From: Clostridia bacterium
GTDB lineage: Bacteria > Bacillota > Clostridia > Oscillospirales > Acutalibacteraceae
Length of the DNA stretch: 64,000 nt
NCBI GenBank assembly: GCA_017430535.1
Contig: JAFRMR010000003.1
Span: forward strand, 372,001 to 436,000
Reading direction: 5' to 3'
Part shown: piece after piece, positions 34,816 through 43,305 of the stretch
How positions within the stretch are numbered: position 1 is the first letter of the stretch
Layout: each line of letters starts with the position of its first letter
Position numbers and translations under genes: made by a program
The notes under the pieces: generated by a model
What the model was told of the DNA's origin: nothing
The model's input: only the letters and a program-made list of their open reading frames with translations
Database searches by the model: none

Positions 34816-35978
34816 AAAACGAAGAACTATTCAGGCAGAAATTCGGAAAAGAGAACGAATACAGCATATACGCTCCCTACAGAATCTGCTCCCTGGGGGC
34901 TCATATTGATCACCAGCTGGGTCACATAAACGGCTTTGCTGTGGATAAGGGCATAAAACTGCTGTTTTGCCCGGGCAAAACGGAAAATGTAAGAATAATA
35001 AGCCGTAACTACGAAGGTGAAGGAAACTTCCGGGTATCAGATAACCCCAAAAAAACGGGGAACTGGCAGGGCTATGCTCTTGCCGCTCTTTGGGCGCTGA
35101 AAAACTCGGGCTACACTGTAACTTACGGCTTTGAAGGTCTGATTTACGGTGAACTGCCTGCAGGAGGGCTTTCATCATCCGCTGCGGTAATTATTCTTTA
35201 TCTTTCTGCATTGTGCAAATCAAACGGCATAACTCTCAGCGAAAAAGAGGTTATTGAACTTGCCCACAGGGCGGAGCACAATTTTACAGGCCTTAACTGC
35301 GGTAAACTGGACCAGTCCTGCATTGTTCTGTGCAAAAAGGATAACCTTATTCATATTGATATGATGGACAGCTCATTTGAGAATATACCGGTACCGGCCG
35401 GTATGAAAAAATTTGAAACCGGACTTTTTTTCAGCGGAATTGAGCACAACCTGATTAACAGCGATTACAATAAACGCACTGAAGAGCTGAAAAGCGCCTG
35501 CGAAGCAATTAACAAAGCGGGCGGGAAATATTACGGAAATGTGCTCAGAGATATTCCTTATGAAGTTTACAAAGAATTCGAAAGCGCACTTACGGATAAT
35601 CAGAAAAAACGCTGCATACATTTCTATACGGAAAATGAGAGAGCCCTGAAAGGCCCCGGATTATTTGCAAAAGGTGATATTGAGGGCTACGGCAGGCTGG
35701 TTACCCAAAGCGGAGAAAGCTCCGTGATAAATTATGAGGCAGGCTCGCCGGAGCTTACTGCCCTTTACAGAATACTCGCAGAAACACCGGGAGTTTACGG
35801 CGCAAGGTTCAGCGGCGCAGGATTCAAAGGATTCTGCATAGCTCTTATAAACCCGGATTATAAAGAGGAAATCGCAAATTCGGTCAGGGAAAAGTACACA
35901 GCGCTTTTCCCCGGACTTAAAGATAAATACAGCTGTACATTCTGCGGTACGGCACAGGGACTGGGAGGCATAAAATGA
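34812..35978 (+). CDS. GHMP sugar 1-kinase, galacturonokinase-like branch
   Basis: A 388-residue GHMP kinase. The galactokinase signature is replaced by S-L-G-A-H-I-D-H-Q at 27-35, the form I recall from plant galacturonokinase, where the usual G-E-H-T/I-D-Y binds the sugar. The ATP loop G-G-L-S-S-S-A-A is at 118-125, the catalytic Asp region C-G-K-L-D-Q-S at 163-169, and G-A-R-F-S-G-A-G-F-K-G forms motif 3. Resemblance to that enzyme continues in the C-terminal half (N-E-R-A-L-K-G, S-S-V-I-N-Y-E, P-G-V-Y-G-A-R-F). Expected reaction: ATP-dependent C1 phosphorylation of galacturonate, galactose or a related sugar. Flanked by glycosidases with 4-nt overlaps on both sides. Confidence 0.8.
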   Translation: MKNEELFRQKFGKENEYSIYAPYRICSLGAHIDHQLGHINGFAVDKGIKLLFCPGKTENVRIISRNYEGEGNFRVSDNPKKTGNWQGYALAALWALKNSGYTVTYGFEGLIYGELPAGGLSSSAAVIILYLSALCKSNGITLSEKEVIELAHRAEHNFTGLNCGKLDQSCIVLCKKDNLIHIDMMDSSFENIPVPAGMKKFETGLFFSGIEHNLINSDYNKRTEELKSACEAINKAGGKYYGNVLRDIPYEVYKEFESALTDNQKKRCIHFYTENERALKGPGLFAKGDIEGYGRLVTQSGESSVINYEAGSPELTALYRILAETPGVYGARFSGAGFKGFCIALINPDYKEEIANSVREKYTALFPGLKDKYSCTFCGTAQGLGGIK

Positions 35979-37237
35979 ACATTCCCCTTTGTGTGGAAAA
36001 GAGAACGGATGAATATGCAAAAAAGCTTGAGGCATTCAGCCCGAAAATTGCCCGTATGTATAAAAAATGCTATGTGAATACCCTTGAAACCGCGGCGGTA
36101 CCTATGGATGACGGCTCTTACTTTATACTTACCGGAGATATACCCGCAATGTGGCTCAGGGACTCAACGGCCGAGGTTTCGCACTACATCCCCCTTGCAA
36201 AAGAAAGCGAAGAAATAAAAGAGCTGATTAAGGGCGTTATCAAAAGGCAGAGGTATTATATCACTGTTGATTCTTACGCAAACGCCTTCAAAAAAGAACC
36301 GGACAGCCGCAGGATATTTGATGATTACCCTGTATGCAAGCCCCTTGTGTGGGAGCAGAAATACGAAATAGACTCCCTGTGCTACCCCATACGCCTGACC
36401 TACCTTTATGTGAAGGAAACGGGCGACACTTCCGTGCTGGATGACAGCTTCATAAAATGCGCCGAAATAACGGTTAACCAGTGGATACTGGAACAGCGCC
36501 ACGAGGAAAACTCAGAGTACCGGTTCATAAGAACAACCAGTGAAAAAGATACCCTTAAAAGAGATGGTCTGGGCAATCCTGTTGGCTACACGGGCATGAC
36601 CTGGAGCGGATTCAGGCCCAGTGACGACGCCTGCCGATACGGCTATCTTGTGGCATCAAATATGTTTGCCGCCGTTTCCCTGGGGCAGCTGGCGGAACTG
36701 CTTGATATGGCCGGAAACAATATGGGGCTTAAGAAAAAATGCCTTACTCTGAAGGAAGAGATTGAGGAAGGCATACGGAAGTATGCGGTTGTTGATGGAA
36801 TATATGCCTGCGAGGTGGACGGCCTTGGGAACAGCTTTAAATTTGATGATGCAAATGTACCCTCGCTGCTCTCGGCCCCTTACCTTGGGTTCTGCCCGGC
36901 GGATGACCCTCTTTACAAAAAAACAAGAGCATTTATACTGAGCAGAGAGAACCCCTACTATTACGAAGGTAAATACGCAAAAGGCGTAGGCAGCCCCCAC
37001 ACACCGGAAGGATATATCTGGCACATTGCCCTATCGATGCAGGGGCTTACATCCGACAGCCCCGATGAAATAAAAGAACTACTGAAAATGCTAGAAAACA
37101 CAGATGCAGACACGCTGCTGATGCATGAAGGATTCAATGCGGATAATCCCAACGAATTCACAAGAAGCTGGTTCAGCTGGAGCTGTTCGCTGTTTGCAGA
37201 GCTGTGCGAAAAAGCCGTTGATGAAAGGATAATATGA
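35975..37237 (+). CDS. GH125 exo-alpha-1,6-mannosidase
   Basis: A 420-residue (alpha/alpha)6-barrel enzyme of family GH125, which removes terminal alpha-1,6-linked mannose from N-glycan or yeast-mannan fragments by inversion. Diagnostic segments: T-G-D-I-P-A-M-W-L-R-D-S-T-A (about 53-66), W-S-G-F-R-P-S-D-D-A, N-V-P-S-L-L-S-A-P-Y and a late H-E-G-F-N with W-F-S-W-S-C-S. The sugar-contacting Arg-Asp and the W-S-G-F-R-P-S-D-D motif are intact. No signal peptide, so action is on imported oligosaccharides. Overlaps the kinase by 4 nt and the ABM gene at the stop/start. Confidence 0.93.
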   Translation: MNIPLCVEKRTDEYAKKLEAFSPKIARMYKKCYVNTLETAAVPMDDGSYFILTGDIPAMWLRDSTAEVSHYIPLAKESEEIKELIKGVIKRQRYYITVDSYANAFKKEPDSRRIFDDYPVCKPLVWEQKYEIDSLCYPIRLTYLYVKETGDTSVLDDSFIKCAEITVNQWILEQRHEENSEYRFIRTTSEKDTLKRDGLGNPVGYTGMTWSGFRPSDDACRYGYLVASNMFAAVSLGQLAELLDMAGNNMGLKKKCLTLKEEIEEGIRKYAVVDGIYACEVDGLGNSFKFDDANVPSLLSAPYLGFCPADDPLYKKTRAFILSRENPYYYEGKYAKGVGSPHTPEGYIWHIALSMQGLTSDSPDEIKELLKMLENTDADTLLMHEGFNADNPNEFTRSWFSWSCSLFAELCEKAVDERII

Positions 37238-37512
37238 TGAAAACAGTAAAGCTTATTTATAAAATGCAGCCGGGAACAAAGGAAAAATTCCTTGATGATA
37301 TTTACGGCAGATATATCCCCGAAAAAACGAGGAATGAAAAAGGCTGCATATCCTATGATTTTTATTCATCCTGCGACAGGGATGAAATACTGCTTATTGA
37401 AAAATGGGAAAATGATGAGGCTCTGGAAAAGCATATTGAAATGCCTCACCTTAAGGAACTGAGAAAACTTAAGGATGAATACAAAATAGAAACGGTTCCT
37501 GCGGAAATATAA
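37234..37512 (+). CDS. Antibiotic biosynthesis monooxygenase (ABM)-domain protein
   Basis: A 92-residue ferredoxin-like dimeric alpha/beta barrel of the ABM type (YgiN-like). The pattern is typical: a first strand V-K-L-I-Y-K-M, a helix, G-C-I-S-Y-D-F-Y in strand 2, I-L-L-I-E-K-W-E-N in strand 3, then H-I-E-M-P-H-L. Relatives include quinol monooxygenases and small haem- or sugar-binding proteins; L-rhamnose mutarotase shares the fold, so a sugar mutarotase-like role is possible in this glycan operon (inference). Either of two adjacent ATG codons (37234 or 37237) may be used; both overlap the GH125 stop. Last gene of the operon. Confidence 0.8.
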   Translation: MMKTVKLIYKMQPGTKEKFLDDIYGRYIPEKTRNEKGCISYDFYSSCDRDEILLIEKWENDEALEKHIEMPHLKELRKLKDEYKIETVPAEI

Positions 37513-37530
37513 AAAAATATAAAAAAGCAC

Positions 37531-37559
37531 TTGCAAAAGCAAAAACAATATGGTAATAT
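37531..37559 (+). promoter_or_regulatory. Promoter of tRNA-Thr
   Basis: TTGCAA (37531-37536), 17-bp spacer, TAATAT (37554-37559), 25 bp before the tRNA. The hexamer pair is identical to that of rpmB (44559-44587). Confidence 0.75.
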
Positions 37560-37584
37560 ATTCGCTGTTCAGCAGTGAACAGAT

Positions 37585-37660
<76 letters not shown>

Positions 37661-37661
37661 G

Positions 37662-37691
37662 AAAAAAGCAAGTCGCAAGACTTGCTTTTTT
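37662..37691 (+). terminator. Terminator after tRNA-Thr
   Basis: 13-bp stem (37662-37674 with 37679-37691), GCAA tetraloop, T-rich 3' arm. It separates the tRNA from trmO; partial read-through would give cotranscription. Confidence 0.88.
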
Positions 37692-37729
37692 CTTACTCCG
37701 GAACATACAGAGGGAAATGTGGTGACATA

Positions 37730-38395
37730 ATGGAAATAATAGCCCGCATTTACAATGACTTTGATGAGAAGTTCGGCGTACCCAGGCAGGCGGGGCTTGC
37801 CGGGGAAACCGTGAGCACAATTATATTTGAGCCGGAATACAGAGTGCCCGAAGCGCTCAGGGGCCTTGAGGATTTTGAATACATCTGGCTGCTGTGGGAT
37901 TTTTCCGAAGCAAAAAGAGAAAAATGGTCCCCCACCGTAAGACCGCCAAGGCTCGGCGGAAACACCCGTATGGGAGTATTTGCCACCCGCTCCCCTTACA
38001 GGCCGAACTCCATAGGCCTTTCAAGCGTTAAACTTATTGGGATTGAAAAACATCCCGAATATTCAGCGGTGCTGAAAGTGCAGGGCGCCGACCTTATGAA
38101 CGGCACCCCCATTTATGATATTAAACCCTATCTGCCCTATACAGACTCACACCCCGGGGCAAAAGCCGGATTTACCGACGAGACCCCGAGAAAGAAGCTG
38201 ACAGTGGAAATACCGGATAACGTTATCAAAAGCTTTCCCTCTGATAAAATAAAAGCCCTTGAAAGCGTACTTGCCCAGGACCCGAGGCCCGCATATATTG
38301 ATGATGAGAGCAGAGTATTCGGCATAAAATACGCAGGGCATAATGTTAAGTTTACGGTAAGCGGCGATGTGCTTAGTGTAACGGAAATAGAATAA
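37730..38395 (+). CDS. trmO: tRNA (m6t6A37) methyltransferase TrmO
   Basis: A 221-residue TsaA/UPF0066-family SAM-dependent enzyme that methylates N6 of t6A at position 37 of tRNA-Thr. The beta-barrel core holds R-P-P-R-L-G-G-N at 71-78, G-V-F-A-T-R-S-P-Y-R-P-N-S-I-G-L at 82-97 and D-L-M-N-G-T-P-I-Y-D-I-K-P-Y at 121-134, the three conserved SAM and tRNA contact segments. A C-terminal extension (F-G-I-K-Y near the end) completes the family pattern. ATG 37730 is preceded by GGTGA; longer in-frame starts fall inside the tRNA. In E. coli the known substrate of TrmO is tRNA-Thr(GGU), the very tRNA encoded 70 bp upstream. Confidence 0.93.
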   Translation: MEIIARIYNDFDEKFGVPRQAGLAGETVSTIIFEPEYRVPEALRGLEDFEYIWLLWDFSEAKREKWSPTVRPPRLGGNTRMGVFATRSPYRPNSIGLSSVKLIGIEKHPEYSAVLKVQGADLMNGTPIYDIKPYLPYTDSHPGAKAGFTDETPRKKLTVEIPDNVIKSFPSDKIKALESVLAQDPRPAYIDDESRVFGIKYAGHNVKFTVSGDVLSVTEIE

Positions 38396-38400
38396 ACTTA

Positions 38401-38436
38401 AACAGCGTTTCCGAAAAACGGAAACGCTGTTTTTTC
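38401..38436 (+). terminator. Terminator of trmO
   Basis: 13-bp perfect stem (38401-38413 with 38419-38431), A5 loop and a T-run. Lies between convergent trmO and cysS. Confidence 0.92.
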
Positions 38437-38463
38437 TTCTGAATGTTCAAGCCGGATTATAAC

Positions 38464-39855
38464 TTATTCGCGGTGCCACTTGACTCCCTGGGCAGTATCC
38501 TCAAGCACTATGCCTTTGGCTTTGAGCTCATCCCTGATTCTGTCCGCCTCGGCCCAGTTCTTTTCCTTCCTGGCGGCTGTTCTTGCCTCGATAAGGGCTT
38601 CTATTTCGGCATCCCCGTCTTCCTGCTTGCGGTTATAAACAAGGCCGAGAACGCCTGTAAGCTCATCAAAGATTTTTGCCGCATATTCAACAGTGGCTTT
38701 TGATGCGTTTTTGCCTACAAGAGCGGTGTTTATATCTCTGACAAGGTCAAACACGGCGGCAATGCCGTCGGCGGTGTTAAGGTCATCATCCATAGCGGTG
38801 ATGAACTGCTCAGCTCTTGAATCAAGCTTTGCTTTTACATCGAGGTCAAGCTCACCCTCATCGGCGTTTTTAAGCTCAAAATCAATATTGTCACGGCAGG
38901 TATAAAGGCGCTGAAGAGCGGATTTGCACTGCTCAATAATATCAACGCTGTAGTTTATGGGGCTTCTGTAAGAGGATGAAATAAGCAGATATCTTATAGG
39001 CTCATAGCCGTATTTTTCGGCAACATCCCTTACTGTGAAGAAATTGCCGAGGGACTTTGACATCTTTACATTATCCACATTTATATAGCCGTTATGCATC
39101 CAGTATTTTGCAAAAGGAACGCCTGTGAAGCATTCGCTCTGGGCAATCTCATTCTCGTGATGAGGGAAAATAAGGTCAAGGCCGCCGCAGTGGATATCAA
39201 TGCTTTCACCCAAGAAGCGCAGGTTCATTGCGGAGCACTCAATATGCCAGCCGGGTCTGCCCTTGCCCCAGGGTGAATCCCAGTAAGGCTCACCCTCTTT
39301 TGCCTTTTTCCACAAAGCAAAATCCATAGGATCTTTCTTTATATCCCCTACCATAATTCTGGCGCCTGCCTCAAGCTCCTCAAGGGGCTGGTGGGAAAGC
39401 TTGCCGTAGCCGGGGAAGGTTTTGGGGCTGAAATAAACATCGCCGTCCGCCTCATAGGCGTGGCCGTTTTCAATGAGACCGCTGACTATTTCAATAATCT
39501 TATCAATATTTTCGGTGGCTCTGGGGTGAATATCCGCCGGGCGGAAGTTGAGGCCCTTGGCATCGGTCCAGAACTCCTTGATATATTTTTCGGAAACCGT
39601 AAGGTAATCGGTGCCCTCTTCGTTGGCGCGCTTGATTATTTTATCATCAATATCCGTAAAATTCTGAACAAAGGTAACCTCGTAACCCCTGTATTCAAGA
39701 TATCTTCTGAGCACGTCAAACACGCACAGAGGCCTTGCGTTGCCGATATGAATATAATTATAAACCGTGGGACCGCAGGCATAAATCTTAACCTTGCCGG
39801 GCTCTGTTGGTTTTAATTCCTCTTTTGTTCTTGTGAGTGTGTTGAATATTCTCAT
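38464..39855 (-). CDS. cysS: Cysteinyl-tRNA synthetase
   Basis: A 463-residue class I synthetase. HIGH motif Y-I-H-I-G-N-A-R, zinc ligands Cys in A-C-G-P-T and in W-H-I-E-C-S-A with H-C-G-G and H-H-E-N, KMSKS as [10 protein letters not shown]. Standard length. It overlaps cysE by 4 nt (ATGA), so the two are translationally coupled under one tRNA-Cys-responsive T-box. The pairing gives joint control of cysteine synthesis and charging. Confidence 0.97.
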   Translation of the reverse strand: MRIFNTLTRTKEELKPTEPGKVKIYACGPTVYNYIHIGNARPLCVFDVLRRYLEYRGYEVTFVQNFTDIDDKIIKRANEEGTDYLTVSEKYIKEFWTDAKGLNFRPADIHPRATENIDKIIEIVSGLIENGHAYEADGDVYFSPKTFPGYGKLSHQPLEELEAGARIMVGDIKKDPMDFALWKKAKEGEPYWDSPWGKGRPGWHIECSAMNLRFLGESIDIHCGGLDLIFPHHENEIAQSECFTGVPFAKYWMHNGYINVDNVKMSKSLGNFFTVRDVAEKYGYEPIRYLLISSSYRSPINYSVDIIEQCKSALQRLYTCRDNIDFELKNADEGELDLDVKAKLDSRAEQFITAMDDDLNTADGIAAVFDLVRDINTALVGKNASKATVEYAAKIFDELTGVLGLVYNRKQEDGDAEIEALIEARTAARKEKNWAEADRIRDELKAKGIVLEDTAQGVKWHRE

Positions 39856-40493
39856 TGGTTTTTCTCCTTTTCAACAGCTTCTTTAAGGGCTGTGATTTCC
39901 GCTTCAAGGCGGTTGATTTCCTGCTGAATGGGATCGGGAACATGAATCTGGTCAAGGTCCTCAGGCCTTTCGCCGTCCACCCTGACAACCTTTGCAGGCA
40001 CGCCTACGGCAGTTGAATTGGGTGGGATATCATTGAGAACAACTGCACCTGCTGCGATTTTGGTATTATCGCCGATAGTAACGGAGCCCAGTATCTTTGC
40101 GCCTGCCCCCACAAGAATATTATTGCCCAGGGTAGGATGGCGCTTGCCTGTTTCCTTACCGGTACCGCCGAGGGTAACGCCCTGATAAAGTATAACATTA
40201 TCGCCTATCTCCGTGGTTTCGCCTATTACAACCCCGGTGCCGTGGTCAATAAAGAAATCCTTGCCTATCTTTGCGGCGGGATGAATTTCAATGCCGGTTT
40301 TACGGGAACATCTCTGGGAAATCCAGCGGGCGATGAAGGGCATTTTATGGCGGTAAAACCAGTTTGCACGCCTGTGCATCCTGATTGCTTTGAGCCCGGG
40401 ATAAAGAAAAATAATCTCAAACAGCCCCTTGGCCGCCGGATCCCTGCTTCTGACAATATTGATATCGTCTTTTATAGTCTGTATAAATTTCAT
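39852..40493 (-). CDS. cysE: Serine O-acetyltransferase
   Basis: A 213-residue acetyltransferase making O-acetylserine from serine and acetyl-CoA, the first step of cysteine synthesis. An N-terminal helical part is followed by a left-handed beta-helix of hexapeptide repeats ([18 protein letters not shown]) with catalytic D-H-G-T-G and G-K-R-H-P-T. It is the short form without the long N-terminal domain of E. coli CysE, as in Bacillus. C-terminal residues 180-213 form a Glu/Lys helix. GGAGG stands directly after the T-box terminator before the ATG. First gene after the T-box leader. Confidence 0.95.
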   Translation of the reverse strand: MKFIQTIKDDINIVRSRDPAAKGLFEIIFLYPGLKAIRMHRRANWFYRHKMPFIARWISQRCSRKTGIEIHPAAKIGKDFFIDHGTGVVIGETTEIGDNVILYQGVTLGGTGKETGKRHPTLGNNILVGAGAKILGSVTIGDNTKIAAGAVVLNDIPPNSTAVGVPAKVVRVDGERPEDLDQIHVPDPIQQEINRLEAEITALKEAVEKEKNQ

Positions 40494-40500
40494 TTTGCCT

Positions 40501-40748
40501 CCGAAAAATAAAAACTCCGCAGTTCAAAGAACTACGGAGGCGTAATTACGCGGTTCCACTCCTGTTTATAACTCACGGTTAAAACCCGGCTTTAACGCAG
40601 CCCTGCGCACGGGAATACTGCTATTTCCTCCCGCAAGCCGCCGGGCGCACTTGGGAATCTGCCTTACAAGGGATTTCACAGCAAAACAATCCCCTCTCTG
40701 ATGCAAAGCGCTGAAACTTACTCTACCCGGCCATTGCCTTTTATATTG
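40501..40748 (-). promoter_or_regulatory. T-box riboswitch leader, tRNA-Cys specific (specifier TGC)
   Basis: Read on the minus strand. Stem I base GCCGGG/CCCGGC (40726-40731 with 40640-40645). The candidate specifier TGC (Cys) is at 40649-40647, one purine before the 3' arm. The T-box core TGGAACCGCG is at 40558-40549. An intrinsic terminator (10-bp stem, 40515-40524 with 40530-40539, then T5ATTTTT) stands just before cysE. Uncharged tRNA-Cys should pair with TGC and the T-box bulge to favour the antiterminator, raising cysE-cysS expression. Specifier, T-box core and downstream genes agree. Confidence 0.95.
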
Positions 40749-40753
40749 TGGAT

Positions 40754-40782
40754 ATTTTATTATATGTTACTGAAAAAGTCAA
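40754..40782 (-). promoter_or_regulatory. Promoter of the cysE-cysS T-box transcript
   Basis: Minus-strand TTGACT (40777-40782), 17-bp spacer, TAAAAT (40754-40759), immediately after the pgsA stop codon. Confidence 0.88.
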
Positions 40783-40790
40783 CTGTTATT

Positions 40791-41351
40791 TTACTTTGTA
40801 ATATCAATCTTTTTTGAGCCCTCTTTTATGTAAAGCGCTCCGCTTATAACTGCAAACAGGGCGGTAATGCCAAGAAGAATATTGCAGCAGATAACGAATT
40901 TTTCATTGCCGCTTGCGGGCTCGGTATGAAATGCAAGGGCGGCAATAATTGCCGTTGAGAATACCATCTGCGTTACGGTTTTAATCTTTCCGGGAAGGCT
41001 TGCGGCAATCACAATACCCTGAGAGGATGCCACAAGGCGCATGGAGGTTACAAGAAACTCCCTTGCAAGGATAATCATGGGAATCCATATATTGCAGATA
41101 TTCAGCTCCATAAAGGCAAGCAGGGCGGCAGTGGTAAGCATTTTATCCGCCAGAGGATCGCAGAGCTTGCCGAAAACGGTTACCTGATTTGTTTTTCTGG
41201 CAATTCTGCCGTCAAGAAAATCTGTTGCGGACGCAACAAGGAATATAACTGCGGCAACAAGAAAATGGTAGGGAAATTTCATTACCATTGCCCCCAGAAA
41301 AAAGGGAACAAGCACTATGCGTATTACTGTCAGTTTATTGGGTAAATTCAT
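40791..41351 (-). CDS. pgsA: CDP-diacylglycerol--glycerol-3-phosphate 3-phosphatidyltransferase
   Basis: A 186-residue membrane enzyme of phosphatidylglycerol synthesis. It begins N-L-P-N-K-L-T-V-I-R-I, typical for PgsA. The CDP-alcohol phosphatidyltransferase signature D-G-x2-A-R-x8-G-x3-D-x3-D is complete in D-F-L-D-G-R-I-A-R through F-G-K-L-C-D-P-L-A-D-K (about 43-70). Four to five membrane helices follow. It starts 6 nt after rimO, as last gene of the recA-recX-rimO-pgsA operon. Cell membrane, cytoplasmic face active site (family knowledge). Confidence 0.95.
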   Translation of the reverse strand: MNLPNKLTVIRIVLVPFFLGAMVMKFPYHFLVAAVIFLVASATDFLDGRIARKTNQVTVFGKLCDPLADKMLTTAALLAFMELNICNIWIPMIILAREFLVTSMRLVASSQGIVIAASLPGKIKTVTQMVFSTAIIAALAFHTEPASGNEKFVICCNILLGITALFAVISGALYIKEGSKKIDITK

Positions 41352-41357
41352 CTGAGG

Positions 41358-42683
41358 TTATCCGATATCCTTTCCTATAAGGTCATAATCGTTTACGCCG
41401 ATTACTTCAACATCCGCAAAATCCCCGGGGTTATAATCCTTGGCCGTGGTGAAATTGATTTTGCCGTCTATCTCGGGAGCATCCATATAGGTTCTGCCGG
41501 AGTAGCTGTCACTGTAGCCGTCATAATCCTCAACAAGCACACGGTAAACTTTACCGATTTTTTCTTCGTTTTTAAGGGTGACAATCTCCAGCTGATCCTG
41601 CATAAGGATTTCTCCGCGCCTTGTTTTTACCTCTTCCTCAACGGCACCGTCCATATCAAAGGCAGGGGTGCCCTCCTGAGGTGAAAATGAGAAACAGCCC
41701 AGGCGGTCAAACTCAATTTCATTTATGAACTCAGCGAGATTTTCAAATGCATCTTCATCCTCGCCGGGGAAGCCCACCATAACGGTACTGCGTATAACCG
41801 CATCAGGAAGTTTCCGGCGGATTTTTGCTATAACTTCCCTTAAAAAAGCGCTGTCGCCTTTTCTGTTCATCCGCTTCAAAACACCGTCATCTCCGTGCTG
41901 AACGGGCAGGTCTATATAATGAAGAACTTTTGGCTGGTTCTTCATAACCTCAAGCAGTTCATCGGTTATTTTATCGGGATAGCAGTAAAGCAGGCGAATC
42001 CACTCTATGCCTTCAATATCGCAAAGGGCATTCAGCAGCTCCGGCAGGCGGAGCTTTCCGTATAAATCAAGGCCGTAAGCGGTGGTATCCTGAGCAACCA
42101 GGATAAGCTCCTTTGTGCCTGCGGCGGCAAGCTGCCTTGCCTCCTCCACCAGCATATCAAAATCGGCGCTGCGGTACTTCCCCCTGATGCCGGGAATTGA
42201 GCAGTAAGTGCAGTGATTGGAGCAGCCGTCCGCAATTTTAAGATATGACCAATATTCCGGGGTGGTAAGGAGCCTTTCACCGCAAAGGGGAAGATCCTCT
42301 TTATTGCCCGGCTCAAATACTTTATCTTCACCGGTTACCCTTGTAACAATATCATAGATATTGCCGATTTCACCTATGCCGATAACAGCGTCAACTTCGG
42401 GTATTTCCGTAAAAATCTCTTCCCGGTATTTTTCGCTCAGACATCCGGAAACAATTATTTTGCCTATAACGCCCTCTTCTTTGAGCTGAACCATTTCAAG
42501 GATATTCTCTATGGCTTCCTCCTTGGCGGCGTCAATAAAGCCGCAGGTGTTCACTATAACAACATCTGCGCCGTCATAGCAATCCGTTATTTCGCAGGAA
42601 TTCTTTTCAAGAAGGGCAAGCATACGCTCGGCATCCACCTGATTTTTGGGGCAGCCGAGAGAAATCATACCGACTTTAATCAC
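41358..42683 (-). CDS. rimO: Ribosomal protein S12 methylthiotransferase RimO
   Basis: A 441-residue radical-SAM enzyme that adds a methylthio group to an aspartate of ribosomal protein S12. Domains in order: N-terminal UPF0004 with cluster Cys in L-G-C-P-K-N, N-T-C-G-F and S-G-C-L; radical SAM core with C-S-N-H-C-T-Y-C; C-terminal TRAM domain (Y-D-G-Y-S-D-S-Y-S-G-R). The G-C-P-K-N and D-G-C-S-N-H-C forms separate RimO from MiaB. GTG 42683 is chosen because GGAGG lies nine bases before it; ATG 42692 touches the ribosome site. It overlaps recX slightly. Confidence 0.94.
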   Translation of the reverse strand: MIKVGMISLGCPKNQVDAERMLALLEKNSCEITDCYDGADVVIVNTCGFIDAAKEEAIENILEMVQLKEEGVIGKIIVSGCLSEKYREEIFTEIPEVDAVIGIGEIGNIYDIVTRVTGEDKVFEPGNKEDLPLCGERLLTTPEYWSYLKIADGCSNHCTYCSIPGIRGKYRSADFDMLVEEARQLAAAGTKELILVAQDTTAYGLDLYGKLRLPELLNALCDIEGIEWIRLLYCYPDKITDELLEVMKNQPKVLHYIDLPVQHGDDGVLKRMNRKGDSAFLREVIAKIRRKLPDAVIRSTVMVGFPGEDEDAFENLAEFINEIEFDRLGCFSFSPQEGTPAFDMDGAVEEEVKTRRGEILMQDQLEIVTLKNEEKIGKVYRVLVEDYDGYSDSYSGRTYMDAPEIDGKINFTTAKDYNPGDFADVEVIGVNDYDLIGKDIG

Positions 42684-43305
42684 AGAAATCATCCTCCTTA
42701 AGTTCGTTTACGCGGGCAAGGGCCGATTTGATATCCGCCCAGTTATACCCCAGACGCTGAAGGGCGGAAACGGTTTTTTTGAGCCCCTTTTCATCCCCCA
42801 GATATCTTGAATATTTGCTCTCAAGAAGAGCGGTTATATCCTCTACACTGTCAAACTCCATACCTTCAAGCACTTCGTCTGCCGTTTCGGAATCTATGCC
42901 TTTTATGAGAAGCTCCCGGCGGATACCTTTTTTGCTCATTCCCTTTGACTGCCTGAGCTTTTCGGAATAATATTCGGCAAAGCGCCTGTCGTTAATATAT
43001 CCGTATTTTTCAAGCAAGTCAAGGGCGTTTTCCGTATATTCGGGCAAATGGCCCTTAGTAACCAGTTTTATGCGCAGACCCTTGCGGGAGTTATCGCCGT
43101 AAGAAAGTATTCTCAGGCCCGAGATAAACGCATATCTCGAGCCTATATCTTTGAGGAACTCTTCCTGCACTTTTTCATCCTCAATTTCTGTAACGTTGCG
43201 CCATTTTGAGGAGTACCAGTACTCGGAATCCACAGTAAAACGGTATTCGCCGTCTACGGAAACATGAACTTTATTAAGTCTGCCGGTTTTTGCTTCAACT
43301 TTCAT
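42676..43305 (-). CDS. recX: Regulatory protein RecX
   Basis: A 209-residue all-helical RecX with three-helix repeats. Visible repeats: L-R-I-L-S-Y-G-D-N-S-R-K-G-L-R, Y-G-Y-I-N-D-R-R-F-A (the classic D-D/D-R-F-A helix), S-K-K-G-I-R-R-E-L and L-Q-R-L-G-Y-N-W. It binds RecA filaments and modulates their stability. It starts in a TAATG overlap with recA, which supports the assignment, and ends overlapping rimO. Confidence 0.93.
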   Translation of the reverse strand: MKVEAKTGRLNKVHVSVDGEYRFTVDSEYWYSSKWRNVTEIEDEKVQEEFLKDIGSRYAFISGLRILSYGDNSRKGLRIKLVTKGHLPEYTENALDLLEKYGYINDRRFAEYYSEKLRQSKGMSKKGIRRELLIKGIDSETADEVLEGMEFDSVEDITALLESKYSRYLGDEKGLKKTVSALQRLGYNWADIKSALARVNELKEDDFCD

